Part shown: piece after piece, positions 54,138 to 64,000 of the stretch | How the letters are laid out: each line of letters opens with the position of its first letter | Position numbering within the stretch: position 1 is the first letter of the stretch | From: Chitinophaga varians | GTDB taxonomy: Bacteria > Bacteroidota > Bacteroidia > Chitinophagales > Chitinophagaceae | NCBI RefSeq assembly: GCF_012641275.1 | Contig: NZ_JABAIA010000001.1 | Coordinates: 1,798,001 to 1,862,000 of the forward strand | DNA: 64,000 nucleotides | Direction: 5' to 3' | The notes under the pieces: model-generated | What the model saw: the letters and a program-made list of their open reading frames with translations, nothing else | Told to the model about the DNA's origin: nothing | Databases searched by the model: none | Position numbers and translations under genes: made by a program

Positions 54138-54169
54138 TCCGTTAAATGATATGTACTAACTGGTAGTAT

Positions 54170-54427
54170 TTATTTTTCTACTGCCACCGCACCTTCTACG
54201 AGCACAGTAGCCTTGTTGCGCAGCACTTCCACGAAGCCGCCGGAGATTGTATAGAATTCGCTGTGGTTTTTATCTTTCAGCACTTTCATTTTACCATTTC
54301 CGAGCGCTGCGATTAAGGGCGCATGTTTATCCAGTATTTCAAAAGAACCATCAATGCCTGGCAACTGTACGCCGTACACTTCGCCTGCATATAATTTTCT
54401 TTCTGGTGTTAATACTTCTAATAGCAT
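54170..54427 (-). CDS. atpC: ATP synthase F1 epsilon subunit, short form
   Basis: An 85-residue protein containing only the N-terminal beta-sandwich of epsilon (LLEVLTPERKLYAGEVYGVQ, PGIDGSFEILDKHAPLIAAL, YTISGGFVEVLRNKATVLVE). The C-terminal helical hairpin that inhibits F1 in E. coli is missing. The ATG at 54427 is the correct start; the frame extends 14 codons upstream without similarity. It follows atpD by 47 bp. Separate atpDC units are, as far as I know, usual in Bacteroidota, with the other atp genes elsewhere. Confidence 0.93.
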   Translation of the reverse strand: MLLEVLTPERKLYAGEVYGVQLPGIDGSFEILDKHAPLIAALGNGKMKVLKDKNHSEFYTISGGFVEVLRNKATVLVEGAVAVEK

Positions 54428-54474
54428 GTTATGATCGTGAATGGTGATTAAATGGCCCCGGAGGACCATTCGGA

Positions 54475-56321
<1,847 letters not shown>

Positions 56322-57551
56322 ATGAAGAAAATGAACAATGAACTGTCACGCCGCTCCTTTCTGGGCAACCTGTCCAAAGCGGGGCTGCTGGGCGTAACCG
56401 GCCTGTCGCCCCTGGCTGCCGGTGCCGCACGTAAAACCAATACCACCACCACCACCGATGAGCCCGCACACGCCTTCCTTTGTAAACCTTACCTGCAAAT
56501 GCCCGCCCCTGACACCATCGCGGTCATGTGGCTCACCTCCCGTCCCTGCTACAGCTGGGTGGAATACGGCACAGACGGCCAGCTCAACCAGAAAGCCCAT
56601 CACGTAACAAAAGGACTGGTAGACGCCAACAACCGCCTCCACCGCATAGAACTGGCCCATCTTCAACCAGGCAAACAATACAGCTATCGCGTGCTTTCCA
56701 AAGAAATCACTGATTTTCAGCCATACAAGCTCACCTACGGCAATACGCTCACCAGCGACACATACACCTTCACTGCGCCTGATACGCAGGCCAGAGAAGT
56801 GTCCTGGCTCATGCTCAACGATATTCACGACAGGCCGAAGTCCATCCCTCATCTGATGGGACTGAACGGCAACGATCCCTATGATTTTGTGTTCCTCAAC
56901 GGCGATATGTTCGATTATCAATCCAATGAGCAGCAAATCATCGACCACCTGCTGTCACCCTGCGGCGACACTTTTTCCACACAAAAACCTTTCATGTATG
57001 TAAGAGGCAACCACGAAACCCGCGGCAAATACGCCCGCGAATGGCATCAGTACTTCGATAACCCTGACCATGGCAGCTATTTCGCCTTCACCTGGGGACC
57101 GGTACACGCCATTGTGCTGGACACCGGAGAAGACAAGGAAGACAGCGCCCCCGTATATGCCGGCATCGCCGATTTTGACGGTTACCGTGAAGAACAGGCC
57201 CGCTGGCTGGAAAAACAACTGCAAAGCCCTGCCTACAAAAAGGCTAAACATAAAGTCGTGCTGATGCACATTCCCCATTATCATGGTGGCGACTGGCACG
57301 GTGCCTCCCATTGCCGGCAGCTCTTCGGCCCGCTGTTCAACAAATACAAGATAGACATCCTCGTATGCGGGCATACGCATACCTATGGCGTACATGCGCC
57401 TGTTGCCGGTCAGCACAATTACCCGCTGATCATTGGCGGAGGCCCCCAGGAAGGCAAGCGTACGCTCATTAAAATAAAAGCGGACCAGAAACAGCTGACA
57501 CTTACCATGCTGCGCGACGACGGGACTAAAGTGGGCGAGTATACGGTTTAG
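56322..57551 (+). CDS. Tat-type exported metallophosphoesterase (purple-acid-phosphatase-like)
   Basis: A 409-residue protein with a twin-arginine signal (SRRSFLG at 9-15, then a hydrophobic stretch to AAGAA). A fibronectin-like N-domain (about 45-150; MWLTSRPCYSWVEYGT) precedes a calcineurin-type domain with all metal motifs: NDIHDRP, FLNGDMFDY, VRGNHETRG, VLMHIPHYHG and CGHTHTYGVH. It probably hydrolyses phosphate esters in the periplasm; twin-arginine export fits cofactor loading in the cytoplasm. A second ATG at 56331 is possible. Convergent with the DUF4349 gene. Confidence 0.92.
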   Translation: MKKMNNELSRRSFLGNLSKAGLLGVTGLSPLAAGAARKTNTTTTTDEPAHAFLCKPYLQMPAPDTIAVMWLTSRPCYSWVEYGTDGQLNQKAHHVTKGLVDANNRLHRIELAHLQPGKQYSYRVLSKEITDFQPYKLTYGNTLTSDTYTFTAPDTQAREVSWLMLNDIHDRPKSIPHLMGLNGNDPYDFVFLNGDMFDYQSNEQQIIDHLLSPCGDTFSTQKPFMYVRGNHETRGKYAREWHQYFDNPDHGSYFAFTWGPVHAIVLDTGEDKEDSAPVYAGIADFDGYREEQARWLEKQLQSPAYKKAKHKVVLMHIPHYHGGDWHGASHCRQLFGPLFNKYKIDILVCGHTHTYGVHAPVAGQHNYPLIIGGGPQEGKRTLIKIKADQKQLTLTMLRDDGTKVGEYTV

Positions 57552-57573
57552 TTATTTTTTCATTTAGCTATTT
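57547..57573. repeat. 27-bp T-rich repeat, copy 2
   Basis: 26 of 27 bases identical to 40462-40488. Here the 16-bp unit is present twice in tandem (57550-57581). Confidence 0.7.
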
Positions 57574-57633
57574 TTTCATTTTGAGTGAAGCCTGGCCTCC
57601 TTTAAATGAAAAAATAGCTAACTGAAAAAATAA
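57552..57633. terminator. 30-bp inverted repeat between convergent genes
   Basis: Left arm 57552-57581 and right arm 57604-57633 are reverse complements at 29 of 30 positions, with a 22-bp loop. Arms are T-rich then A-rich, so each strand ends in T runs; likely a bidirectional terminator for the phosphoesterase and DUF4349 genes. Confidence 0.7.
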
Positions 57634-57643
57634 TCTGCTGTTA

Positions 57644-58483
57644 TTATTCCGCTTTTACCATCGTCAGTACTTTCAGTAACAACCAGGCGCCCAGCGCAGC
57701 CAGACAAATGCCCGCCATCAGCAATACGTAATACTTGACAGTCCATTCCAGTGCTGTTTTGACACGGGAATAAAAAGGAATACCTCTCTCAGCCGCCCCT
57801 TCATACATGCTGAACTGTATCGTGCAAAACTCGTTTTCCTCATCGAAGTTGCCCAGTTCCACGCCCAGTTCCTGCAGCTGCCGCTCTACCTCTGCTATCT
57901 TTTCGTGTAACAGTATACGTTCGTCTATTTTTCCCTGTTGAGAAGTGAGAGCGTTCAGGGATGCCAGGTTCTTTTCAAGAGAAACTTTGCTGGCATTGAG
58001 TTTCCGGTATTCGTTGGTTTTGTCCACTTTAGTGATGCTGGTAGACTTGATGGTCCCTATTTTCTGAATGGCATAATAACAGGAATCGAATTTTTCCGGC
58101 GCCACGCCGATCATCAGCCGCAGGTCGCGGTTACCTTTGTTGCCCGACTCCTGTTGATACTGGATAACCGCTCCAAACTGGCGAATAGTGCCGTGCAGCT
58201 GTTTTTCATCTTCCGTAAAGCTCGTGGAGCGCGACTGTACATAAGCCACTTTCTCATATTTCTGGCCTGACACTATTGGAGCTGCCTCCCCCTTCATGAT
58301 TTTTTTCTCGGAGGCGTAGTTTTTCTGTTGCACCTGTGACAGGAAACTTTCGCTCTGACCCGTACTATCGCTGCTGCGGGACTGCGTATAGCCGTATAGC
58401 AGGCGCAGCAGGAACATGGCCAGAAAAACAAGCACGAGCCAGGTAAATATTCGTTTATACTTCAACGTTGGTAAAACAGGCAT
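57644..58483 (-). CDS. DUF4349 domain membrane protein
   Basis: A 279-residue protein anchored by helices at both ends (about 13-33, IFTWLVLVFLAMFLLRLLY, and 243-270). Between them are a beta-rich segment (AAPIVSGQKYEKVAYVQSRS, VIQYQQESGNKGNRDLRLMIGV) and a coiled coil (SKVSLEKNLASLNALTSQQG, LHEKIAEVERQLQELG), as in DUF4349 proteins. The ATG at 58483 is chosen; the frame runs 24 codons further. Role unknown, probably envelope-related. Confidence 0.85.
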   Translation of the reverse strand: MPVLPTLKYKRIFTWLVLVFLAMFLLRLLYGYTQSRSSDSTGQSESFLSQVQQKNYASEKKIMKGEAAPIVSGQKYEKVAYVQSRSTSFTEDEKQLHGTIRQFGAVIQYQQESGNKGNRDLRLMIGVAPEKFDSCYYAIQKIGTIKSTSITKVDKTNEYRKLNASKVSLEKNLASLNALTSQQGKIDERILLHEKIAEVERQLQELGVELGNFDEENEFCTIQFSMYEGAAERGIPFYSRVKTALEWTVKYYVLLMAGICLAALGAWLLLKVLTMVKAE

Positions 58484-58891
58484 TGTACATATAGGTTTTT
58501 GGGTTAGGAAAATGTATTCAAAAAATGCGATAAGGGGCTGTTGGCATTTAAACAAATCTCACATTATGAAAATTATTCACAAAGCAATAATACACAATTC
58601 CTAAAACATTGTATCAGTATAACTTAGATCAAGGTAAATAAATTGGAATCATTTTTGCCTGATAGTACTCGTAACGCTCTATCTGCAGCGAAAAGCGTTA
58701 TAAAAATTTTAACAATTTTGTTTAACATTTTGCCTTAATGACTAACTGCATTTAGACCGCGTTTGAAACACCAATTGACACCTTAAAAGTAGCAGATCAT
58801 TGAAGTATAAACCGGAACAAACAAAAGCAAGCCATTGAATCTCCGCAAAGTCTAATAACAGCGAAACCAATCAGGACTAAAAAACAGGAGT
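58484..58891. other. Divergent intergenic region with sigma-54-like site
   Basis: A 408-bp AT-rich gap. It includes TTGG-N8-TTGC at 58643-58658 on the plus strand and a long leader for the poly-Q lipoprotein gene; no ORF or RNA recognised. Confidence 0.5.
58643..58658 (+). promoter_or_regulatory. Sigma-54-like -24/-12 site
   Basis: TTGG, 8 bp, TTGC gives the exact GG/GC spacing of sigma-54 promoters, though the CAC after GG is not kept (AAT). It would give a leader of about 220 nt for the lipoprotein gene. Confidence 0.4.
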
Positions 58892-60469
58892 ATGAACAGA
58901 TTATTTAAAAACACAGGATTATCTCTTTTACTTATATCCTTCTTTTTGGGTAGTTGTGCTACTACCTATTCCGCCTACAGCCCGGGGCCACAGGTACAGG
59001 TGGGCGCTTCCATCTCTTTTTATGATGAATTGAGCCCTTATGGCCGCTGGACAAGCTATCCCGGCTACAACCAGGTATGGATACCAAATGCAGGACCGGA
59101 TTTTCGCCCTTACTACACCGGCGGGCACTGGGTTTATTCCGACTACGGATGGACCTGGATGTCTGACTATTCCTGGGGATGGGCCGCCTTCCACTACGGC
59201 CGCTGGATGTACGACGGCATGTATGGATGGATGTGGATACCCGGCACCGAATGGGGCCCGGCATGGGTAGACTGGAGAAGTGGAGGAGACTACTACGGAT
59301 GGGCGCCAATGGGCCCTTCCGCTTACAATATGCCGACTTCCTACTGGGCTTTCGTTCCCAGAAGATATATCGGTAGCCGGCAGATCAACAATTACTATAT
59401 CAATAACAGCCGTAACGTAACGATCATCAACAATACCACTATCATCAACAACAATTATAATGGTACCCGTGACAACTACGGTGGCGGAGGACGAATTTCC
59501 AGAGGGCCGGACGTACGGGAAGTGGAACGTTATACCGGCAACACGGTAAGACCTGTAAGAGTTGCCAATACCGACAGGCCCGGAGCAGGCAGGATACAAA
59601 ACAACCAGTTGCAGATTTTCCGTCCGGATGCCAATGCGCTTAACAGAGGAGACGCCAGCCGGCCTTCCCGCAGTGTGTTAAACAATAACGGCAATAACGG
59701 TAACGGCAATATCAACAACGGCAACAATAATGGCGGCCGTGTGTCCCGCGAACCGAATTTCAACAACAATAACAATAATAACAACAATAATAACGGCAAC
59801 ATCAACAACGGTAATAACAACAATGGGGGACGTATATCCCGCGAGCCGAATTTCAACAATAATAACAACAACAATAACAACAACAACAGCGTCAATCAGC
59901 CCGGATACAACCGCCCTTCAAGAGGAGTGACACCAGGCAACAATAATAATCCGCAGCAGATGCAACGTGACCAGCAATGGCAGCAGCAGCAGCAGCAGCA
60001 ACAACAACAGCAACAACGGATACAACGTGACCAACAGATGCAACGCGACCAGCAATGGCAGCAGCAGCAACAGCGTCAACAGCAACAGCAGATAGAACAA
60101 CAGCAACGCATGCAGCGTGACCAGCAAGTACAACAGATGCGTCAACAACAACAACAACAACAACAGCAGCAGCAACAGGAGCAACAGCAAAGGATGCAGC
60201 GTGATCAGCAAATGAGGCAACAGCAACAACAAATGGAACAACAGCAACGCATGCAGCGCGAACAGCAACAACAACAAATGCGTCAACAACAACAGCAGCA
60301 ACAGCAACAGGAAAGAATACAACGCCAGCAGCAACAACAGCAGCAGGAGATGCAAAGGCAACAACAGCAACAACAGCAACAACAGCAACAGCAGCAACAA
60401 CAATCCCGTCCATCCCGTGGAGAATCCGGTGGTGGCGGCGACGGCGGAGAAAGAGTCAGAAGAGGCTAG
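58892..60469 (+). CDS. DUF6600-type lipoprotein with poly-Asn and poly-Gln tail
   Basis: A 525-residue lipoprotein (lipobox LGSC, C22). Residues about 40-165 form an aromatic, Trp/Tyr/Gly-rich domain (LSPYGRWTSYPGYNQVWIP, GHWVYSDYGWTWMSDY, GWMWIPGTEWGPAWVDWR) like the family I know as DUF6600. After a short Asn-rich region comes a duplicated 30-residue unit (NGNINNGNNN, SREPNF, N-runs; about 271-331), then about 150 residues mostly of Gln with interspersed MQRDQ (about 355-505), ending SRPSRG and RVRRG. The ATG has a clear Shine-Dalgarno (AGGAG), rare here. The tail should be disordered and prion-like. It overlaps the convergent GNAT gene by 4 bp. Confidence 0.85.
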   Translation: MNRLFKNTGLSLLLISFFLGSCATTYSAYSPGPQVQVGASISFYDELSPYGRWTSYPGYNQVWIPNAGPDFRPYYTGGHWVYSDYGWTWMSDYSWGWAAFHYGRWMYDGMYGWMWIPGTEWGPAWVDWRSGGDYYGWAPMGPSAYNMPTSYWAFVPRRYIGSRQINNYYINNSRNVTIINNTTIINNNYNGTRDNYGGGGRISRGPDVREVERYTGNTVRPVRVANTDRPGAGRIQNNQLQIFRPDANALNRGDASRPSRSVLNNNGNNGNGNINNGNNNGGRVSREPNFNNNNNNNNNNNGNINNGNNNNGGRISREPNFNNNNNNNNNNNSVNQPGYNRPSRGVTPGNNNNPQQMQRDQQWQQQQQQQQQQQQRIQRDQQMQRDQQWQQQQQRQQQQQIEQQQRMQRDQQVQQMRQQQQQQQQQQQQEQQQRMQRDQQMRQQQQQMEQQQRMQREQQQQQMRQQQQQQQQQERIQRQQQQQQQEMQRQQQQQQQQQQQQQQQSRPSRGESGGGGDGGERVRRG

Positions 60470-60981
60470 CTGAGATTGTAAACGAAACGATAAATCTGAT
60501 TTTTAATGTTGAGAAAGGTTTCACCGTCATGGGTGGAACCTTTCTGCATTAAGCGCAGTTCCAAAGGTGGATAGCCTTCGTGATAGGGAGGTTGGTAATA
60601 GGGCTGCTCAAAAGCCTGGTATCCCAGTCTTTCATAAAAAACGACGCGGCGCTTTGCCTGCTCCGTTAACGGAGGCTCTACTTCGAGTACCAGGTTGCCA
60701 AAACGTTTTTCCAGTTCTTCCATAATATGGGTACCGATGCCACCGCCTCTGGCAGCCGCATGGATGGCCAGGTACTCTACAAAAGTATAGTCCGGCAAAG
60801 GCCAGTAACATACAAACCCGGCAAATTCCCCGTCCTTTTCCAGCTGCAGTATCTTCAGCTTACCACTGCCCAGTAGTGACAACACCACCGGCCAGTCCCT
60901 TCTTTCTTCGTAGGGAAATGCTTCTTCATACAGCTCTTTTATTGCCTGTCCGGGGATATCTACCTGTTGTAAAGTAATCAT
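60466..60981 (-). CDS. GNAT family N-acetyltransferase
   Basis: A 171-residue acetyltransferase-like protein. The acetyl-CoA loop is AIHAAARGGGIGTHIMEELEKRF (about 73-95), a Q/RxxGxG/A-type motif; FVEYLAI before it is strand 4 and VVFYERLGYQAFEQPY is the typical C-terminal motif. Substrate unknown. It ends within the last codons of the convergent lipoprotein gene and starts 9 bp after the next gene upstream. Confidence 0.88.
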   Translation of the reverse strand: MITLQQVDIPGQAIKELYEEAFPYEERRDWPVVLSLLGSGKLKILQLEKDGEFAGFVCYWPLPDYTFVEYLAIHAAARGGGIGTHIMEELEKRFGNLVLEVEPPLTEQAKRRVVFYERLGYQAFEQPYYQPPYHEGYPPLELRLMQKGSTHDGETFLNIKNQIYRFVYNLS

Positions 60982-60990
60982 GCGCCAAAG

Positions 60991-61608
60991 TTAAGGATTC
61001 TTCGGCGGAGAGGGCACACACTCAAAGGGATCAGGATTGTTGGCCGGCGCGGGTTTGCCCGCAGCCCAGCAGAAGTTCATGGCCTGGCTGGTCACACTTA
61101 CCAGTTTGAGGCTAACCTTGCTGCCCTTGCGGCTGTTGGAAGCCGCTACGCTGCGCTCACTCTTTTCGGGGATATTATTGATGGTGTATTGTTCTGTTTT
61201 GAATACCTCGTCGTTATTGCGCATATACTGCACCGTTACCACTACATTGTCTATCGGGTATTCTGTTTGGTTACGGACAACGATGCTGAGGTTTTTGATG
61301 CCGCCCAGGAAACCGGTGCGGTAATCACTGGCAGCAACCGTGATGAACTGTTGCCAGTTGCGGCGGTAATATGCCCGTCTCTCTACAAACTGGCCGGCCA
61401 CACGTTGCTGAACGGCCTGCCGGTCATCTATCTGGCGGCTTACATTGTTGCTTTGTTCCAGGCTTTTGCGCAGGTCGCGGTTTTCATTCCATAACCGCTG
61501 GTTTTCCGTGAGTACCCGGCGGACTTCCGTCTGCTGCCGGCAGTAGCCCAGTGCTAGAATAATGGTGAAGATACAGAGTATAAGAGGGAGGATATAGTTT
61601 CGCTTCAT
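60991..61608 (-). CDS. Membrane-anchored coiled-coil/beta-domain protein
   Basis: A 205-residue protein: N-terminal membrane helix (MKRNYILPLILCIFTIILALGY), a coiled coil (about 26-70, RVLTENQRLWNENRDLRKSLE) and a beta domain (about 95-180; LGGIKNLSIVVRNQTEYPIDNVVVTVQYMRN, FxxLK-like) like those of FxLYD/DUF3426-type proteins, then a Pro-rich tail (CVPSPPKNP). No enzyme motif. Function unknown; next to a GNAT gene. Confidence 0.75.
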   Translation of the reverse strand: MKRNYILPLILCIFTIILALGYCRQQTEVRRVLTENQRLWNENRDLRKSLEQSNNVSRQIDDRQAVQQRVAGQFVERRAYYRRNWQQFITVAASDYRTGFLGGIKNLSIVVRNQTEYPIDNVVVTVQYMRNNDEVFKTEQYTINNIPEKSERSVAASNSRKGSKVSLKLVSVTSQAMNFCWAAGKPAPANNPDPFECVPSPPKNP

Positions 61609-61681
61609 AAGATATCAGCAGAAAAAATAATGCCAACGGCTGTTTTTCTTATTTTTGCGCAAATTTTCATAAATAGTATCC

Positions 61682-62848
61682 ATGGAATTGATTTTAGTTG
61701 ACAATGCCCAAAAAGCGGCGGAGTTTCTAGCAGTACACATCAGGCTAAACAAGGACGTACCTGGATGGATCAGACCACTGGACAAGGATATTGAAGCTGT
61801 ATTTGACCCTGAGAAGAACAAAGCGTTCCGTCATGGGGAGTGTGCCCGGTGGATCATGAAAGACAAACAGGGAAACCTGACCGGCAGAGTGGCCGCCTTT
61901 GTAAATAAGAAGTACACCAATAAAGGGGATAAAGTGAAGGTAGGCGGTATGGGCTTCTTTGACTGTATCGACCAACAGGAGGCAGCCAACCTCTTATTTG
62001 ACACCGCCAAAAAGTGGTTACAGGAAAGAGGGATGGAGGCCATGGACGGCCCTATCAACTTTGGAGAGCGTAACAACTGGTGGGGGTTGCTGACCGAAGG
62101 TTACCACGAACCGCTGTATGGCATGAATTTTAATCCGCCGTATTATGTCCGCCTGTTTGAAACTTACGGTTTCCGGCTGTTCTTCAACCAGATCTGCTAC
62201 GATATGCATATCTATGGCGAACTGGCGGACAAATTCTACACCCGCCACGCTGCCGTGAGCCAGGACCCGGATTATTCCGCGCGGCATATCAGAAAGAACC
62301 AGCTGGAGAAATTCGCACAAGACTTCAGTATTATCTATAATAAAGCCTGGGCCCAGCATGCCGGTGGTAAAGAAATGAGCAAAGGGCAGGCACTGAGCCT
62401 TTTCAATCAGATGAAGCCCCTGATGGATGAAAAGGTTGCCTGGTTTGCCTATTATAAAGATGAACCTATAGCCATGTGGCTTAATCTGCCAGACCTGAAT
62501 CAGTATATAAAACACATGAACGGGAAAATGAACTTATGGGGAAAACTGATCTTTCTGTGGATGAAACTAACCAAACAATGCCACAAGATAGTAGGCATTA
62601 TTTTCGGCATTGTGCCTGAGTTTCAGGGCAAGGGAGTGGACGCCTATATCATTTTGGAAGGCGCCAAAGTAATACAACGCAAAAGCATGCCTTACAATCA
62701 GTATGAAATGCAATGGATCGGCGATTTCAACCCTCGTATGCTGAATGTGGCGACCAGCCTGGGAGCTGAGCCTTCCAGGATACTGACCACCTACCGCTGT
62801 ATGTTTGATCCTAACGTACCGGTGGAAAGACATCCGATCTTAAAATAA
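61682..62848 (+). CDS. GNAT-like (YghO-type) acyltransferase, unknown substrate
   Basis: A 388-residue protein of a conserved bacterial GNAT-like family. Visible are a degenerate N-terminal half (FRHGECARWIMKDKQGNLTGRVAAF, DGPINFGERNNWWGLLTEGY) and a C-terminal half with IIFGIVPEFQGKGVDAYIILEGAKV, the acyl-CoA-binding QGKG loop, and NQYEMQWIGDFNPRMLNVATSLGAE. Proteins of this kind are annotated as YghO-like; their substrate is not known. A TATTTTTG -7-like element lies 25 bp upstream and an intrinsic terminator follows. Confidence 0.8.
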   Translation: MELILVDNAQKAAEFLAVHIRLNKDVPGWIRPLDKDIEAVFDPEKNKAFRHGECARWIMKDKQGNLTGRVAAFVNKKYTNKGDKVKVGGMGFFDCIDQQEAANLLFDTAKKWLQERGMEAMDGPINFGERNNWWGLLTEGYHEPLYGMNFNPPYYVRLFETYGFRLFFNQICYDMHIYGELADKFYTRHAAVSQDPDYSARHIRKNQLEKFAQDFSIIYNKAWAQHAGGKEMSKGQALSLFNQMKPLMDEKVAWFAYYKDEPIAMWLNLPDLNQYIKHMNGKMNLWGKLIFLWMKLTKQCHKIVGIIFGIVPEFQGKGVDAYIILEGAKVIQRKSMPYNQYEMQWIGDFNPRMLNVATSLGAEPSRILTTYRCMFDPNVPVERHPILK

Positions 62849-62870
62849 CTGTTATCCGTTAAAACAGCAT

Positions 62871-62904
62871 AGCCCGGCTTTCTTCAGACAGCCGGGCTTT
62901 TTTG
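62871..62904 (+). terminator. Terminator of the YghO-like gene
   Basis: AGCCCGGCT-ttcttcagac-AGCCGGGCT (62871-62898) followed by T6, 23 bp after the stop codon. Confidence 0.9.
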
Positions 62905-63085
62905 TTCTGAAAAACCTGCATGACAACTTTATCTGTTCCTGTCACGTTACAAATGGCCCCTGTATTGTCTTTGCAGGATACCATATCAATATCCGATACC
63001 GCAGGGCCAGGCAATTAATCCCTGAATATTGGTTATATTTAAATCCCTTTTGCAACGGCTATCGTATTTAACCTGATGTTTTGTT

Positions 63086-64000
63086 ATGACCAACTTATAT
63101 CCTGCAAGTCCGGGGATTAAAGATCCCGCGGTCTTTCAGCCCACGACAGCGTTTAGGCTACAGATAGTAAAGGTGATCGGCTTTATATTGCTCTTTTTTC
63201 TGTTGTATGCAATTGTTTTACTGACAGCTATAACGCTGGGTGCGGCTTTCATAACAGCCGGCATTGCACTAACCGGCTATTATCCCAATATCTTCACGTT
63301 TATTGCCGGTCCTGCACTGGCAATACTGGGCGGTCTGATGTTGTTTCTCCTTGTGCGGTTTCTTTTTTACCGGCGCCCTCCGGTAAACCCTTATCGTGCC
63401 CCGATAGAAGCGCATCATCATCCCAGGTTATTTGATTTTATCTCCCGGCTGGTCAAAGACACGCGTATCCGTTTTCCGGAGAAAGTGTTTGTAGTGCCGG
63501 AAGTGAATGTTGCGGTTTTTTACAATGCCAGCTTTTTCAATCTGTTATGGCCTGCACGGATGAACCTGGAAATAGGGCTGGGATTGGTGAACAGCGTTAA
63601 TATCAGCGAGTTTAAGATGATACTGGCGCAGGAGTTTGCACATTTTTCCAGGCGCAGCATGAAACTGGGCAGTTATGTGTATGCCCTGAACAAGGTACTG
63701 TACAATATGCTGTACGAGAATGACAGCTGGAACGATCTGGCCATACGGTGGAGCAGCCATGGCAGCCTGCCCGGATTTTTCGCTCATGTGACCCTGATGC
63801 TGGTCAACAGTATACAATTTTTACTACGTAAGCTGTATCGCCTGATCAACCGGCAATACCTTGAGCTTAGCCGGGAGATGGAGTTTCATGCCGATGCGCT
63901 GGCCGTGTCACTGGCGGGCACAGCGGCGGCTATCAGCGGCGGACGCCGTGTGGAGATGGGCACCTATTGCCTGGACCACTGTATGCATAAGCTGTCTGAA
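63086..64000 (+). CDS. M48-like membrane protein with QEFAH (cut by window end)
   Basis: The open frame from ATG 63086 runs 305 codons to the window edge. Two N-terminal hydrophobic stretches (about 31-63 and 72-95) precede a cytoplasmic domain with the M48 layout: VFVVPEVNVAVFYNASFF, MILAQEFAHFSRRSMKLGSYVY (182-186 is QEFAH) and EMEFHADALAV (about 264-274), the ExxAD-type third ligand region. In active M48 peptidases the first residue of the motif is His (HExxH), so the zinc site is altered here. It may be a pseudo-protease or use a different function; the rest of the protein is not visible. Confidence 0.8.
   Translation, partial: MTNLYPASPGIKDPAVFQPTTAFRLQIVKVIGFILLFFLLYAIVLLTAITLGAAFITAGIALTGYYPNIFTFIAGPALAILGGLMLFLLVRFLFYRRPPVNPYRAPIEAHHHPRLFDFISRLVKDTRIRFPEKVFVVPEVNVAVFYNASFFNLLWPARMNLEIGLGLVNSVNISEFKMILAQEFAHFSRRSMKLGSYVYALNKVLYNMLYENDSWNDLAIRWSSHGSLPGFFAHVTLMLVNSIQFLLRKLYRLINRQYLELSREMEFHADALAVSLAGTAAAISGGRRVEMGTYCLDHCMHKLSE

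Larger units (their letters stand above)
53657..54169. other. Long intergenic region with structured sequence
   Basis: A 513-bp gap between yqgE and atpC. GC content and dyad symmetry are higher from about 53780 to 54137 than expected for a spacer, and the only ORF (minus strand, 53463-53924) overlaps yqgE and looks spurious. See the ncRNA candidate below. Confidence 0.5.

Noticed and set aside
59892..60413. Val/Ala-rich and Leu-rich open frames antisense to the poly-Gln tract
   Set aside because: They arise because CAA/CAG repeats read on the other strand as TTG/CTG or GTT/GCT without stops; no start context.

Overview
The window is an ordinary-looking chromosomal stretch of a Bacteroidota bacterium, most likely family Chitinophagaceae and probably Chitinophaga or a close relative. 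This rests on gene content (DsbD/YqgE/DUF4349/DUF6600-type proteins, short atpC paired with atpD only, NuoG without its large C-terminal domain), on promoters of the Bacteroidota form TTTG-N19-TAnnTTTG upstream of several operons, on scarce Shine-Dalgarno sequences, and on moderate GC. The genus is an inference. I see no rRNA, tRNA, insertion sequence, prophage or CRISPR array.

Layout. 1-3012 (minus): RidA-family protein (cut by the window edge), GntP-type symporter and a MacB/FtsX-type permease. 3165-16715 (minus): a complete 14-gene nuo operon (nuoA to nuoN) for respiratory complex I, with a strong promoter before nuoA, an extra 70-residue membrane ORF between nuoE and nuoF, and short 7-bp tandem repeats just 5' of several start codons. 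17291-20248 (minus): a small membrane protein, a PstS-like lipoprotein and a TPR protein. 20567-22384 (plus): low-molecular-weight phosphatase and hisS. 22456-28502 (minus): a DsbD-type reductase with a separate alpha-domain protein, purQ, a DUF6427-like membrane protein and a secreted protein. 28680-36063: SDR epimerase, pabB, an acidic AT-hook-like protein, purA, a bifunctional Rel/Spo enzyme and an OmpR-type response regulator. 36174-40225 (minus): GH29 fucosidase and GH2 beta-mannosidase. 40280-46986: a small membrane protein, lpxB, surE, an ABC-2 transporter and a FadN-type beta-oxidation enzyme. 47210-56000: metG, LD-carboxypeptidase, an E1-like protein, a histidine kinase, YqgE and atpDC. 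56322-64000: a Tat-type phosphoesterase, DUF4349 protein, a poly-N/poly-Q lipoprotein, two GNAT-like proteins and an M48-like membrane protein cut by the window end.

Functionally the window is mainly housekeeping: energy conservation (complex I, F1 beta/epsilon), envelope redox and lipid A, purine, folate and translation enzymes, stringent response, and a small glycan-degrading pair. Points that merit a second look are two intergenic regions that look like small or structured RNAs (about 52865-52987 and 53770-54137), a DsbD whose fused alpha domain has lost the cysteines that a neighbouring stand-alone alpha domain keeps, a dyad across the pabB start codon, the 7-bp repeats in nuo leaders, a prion-like poly-N/poly-Q lipoprotein with a sigma-54-like site upstream, and an M48-like protein with QEFAH in place of HExxH. 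I found no clear candidate for a wholly new multi-gene system.
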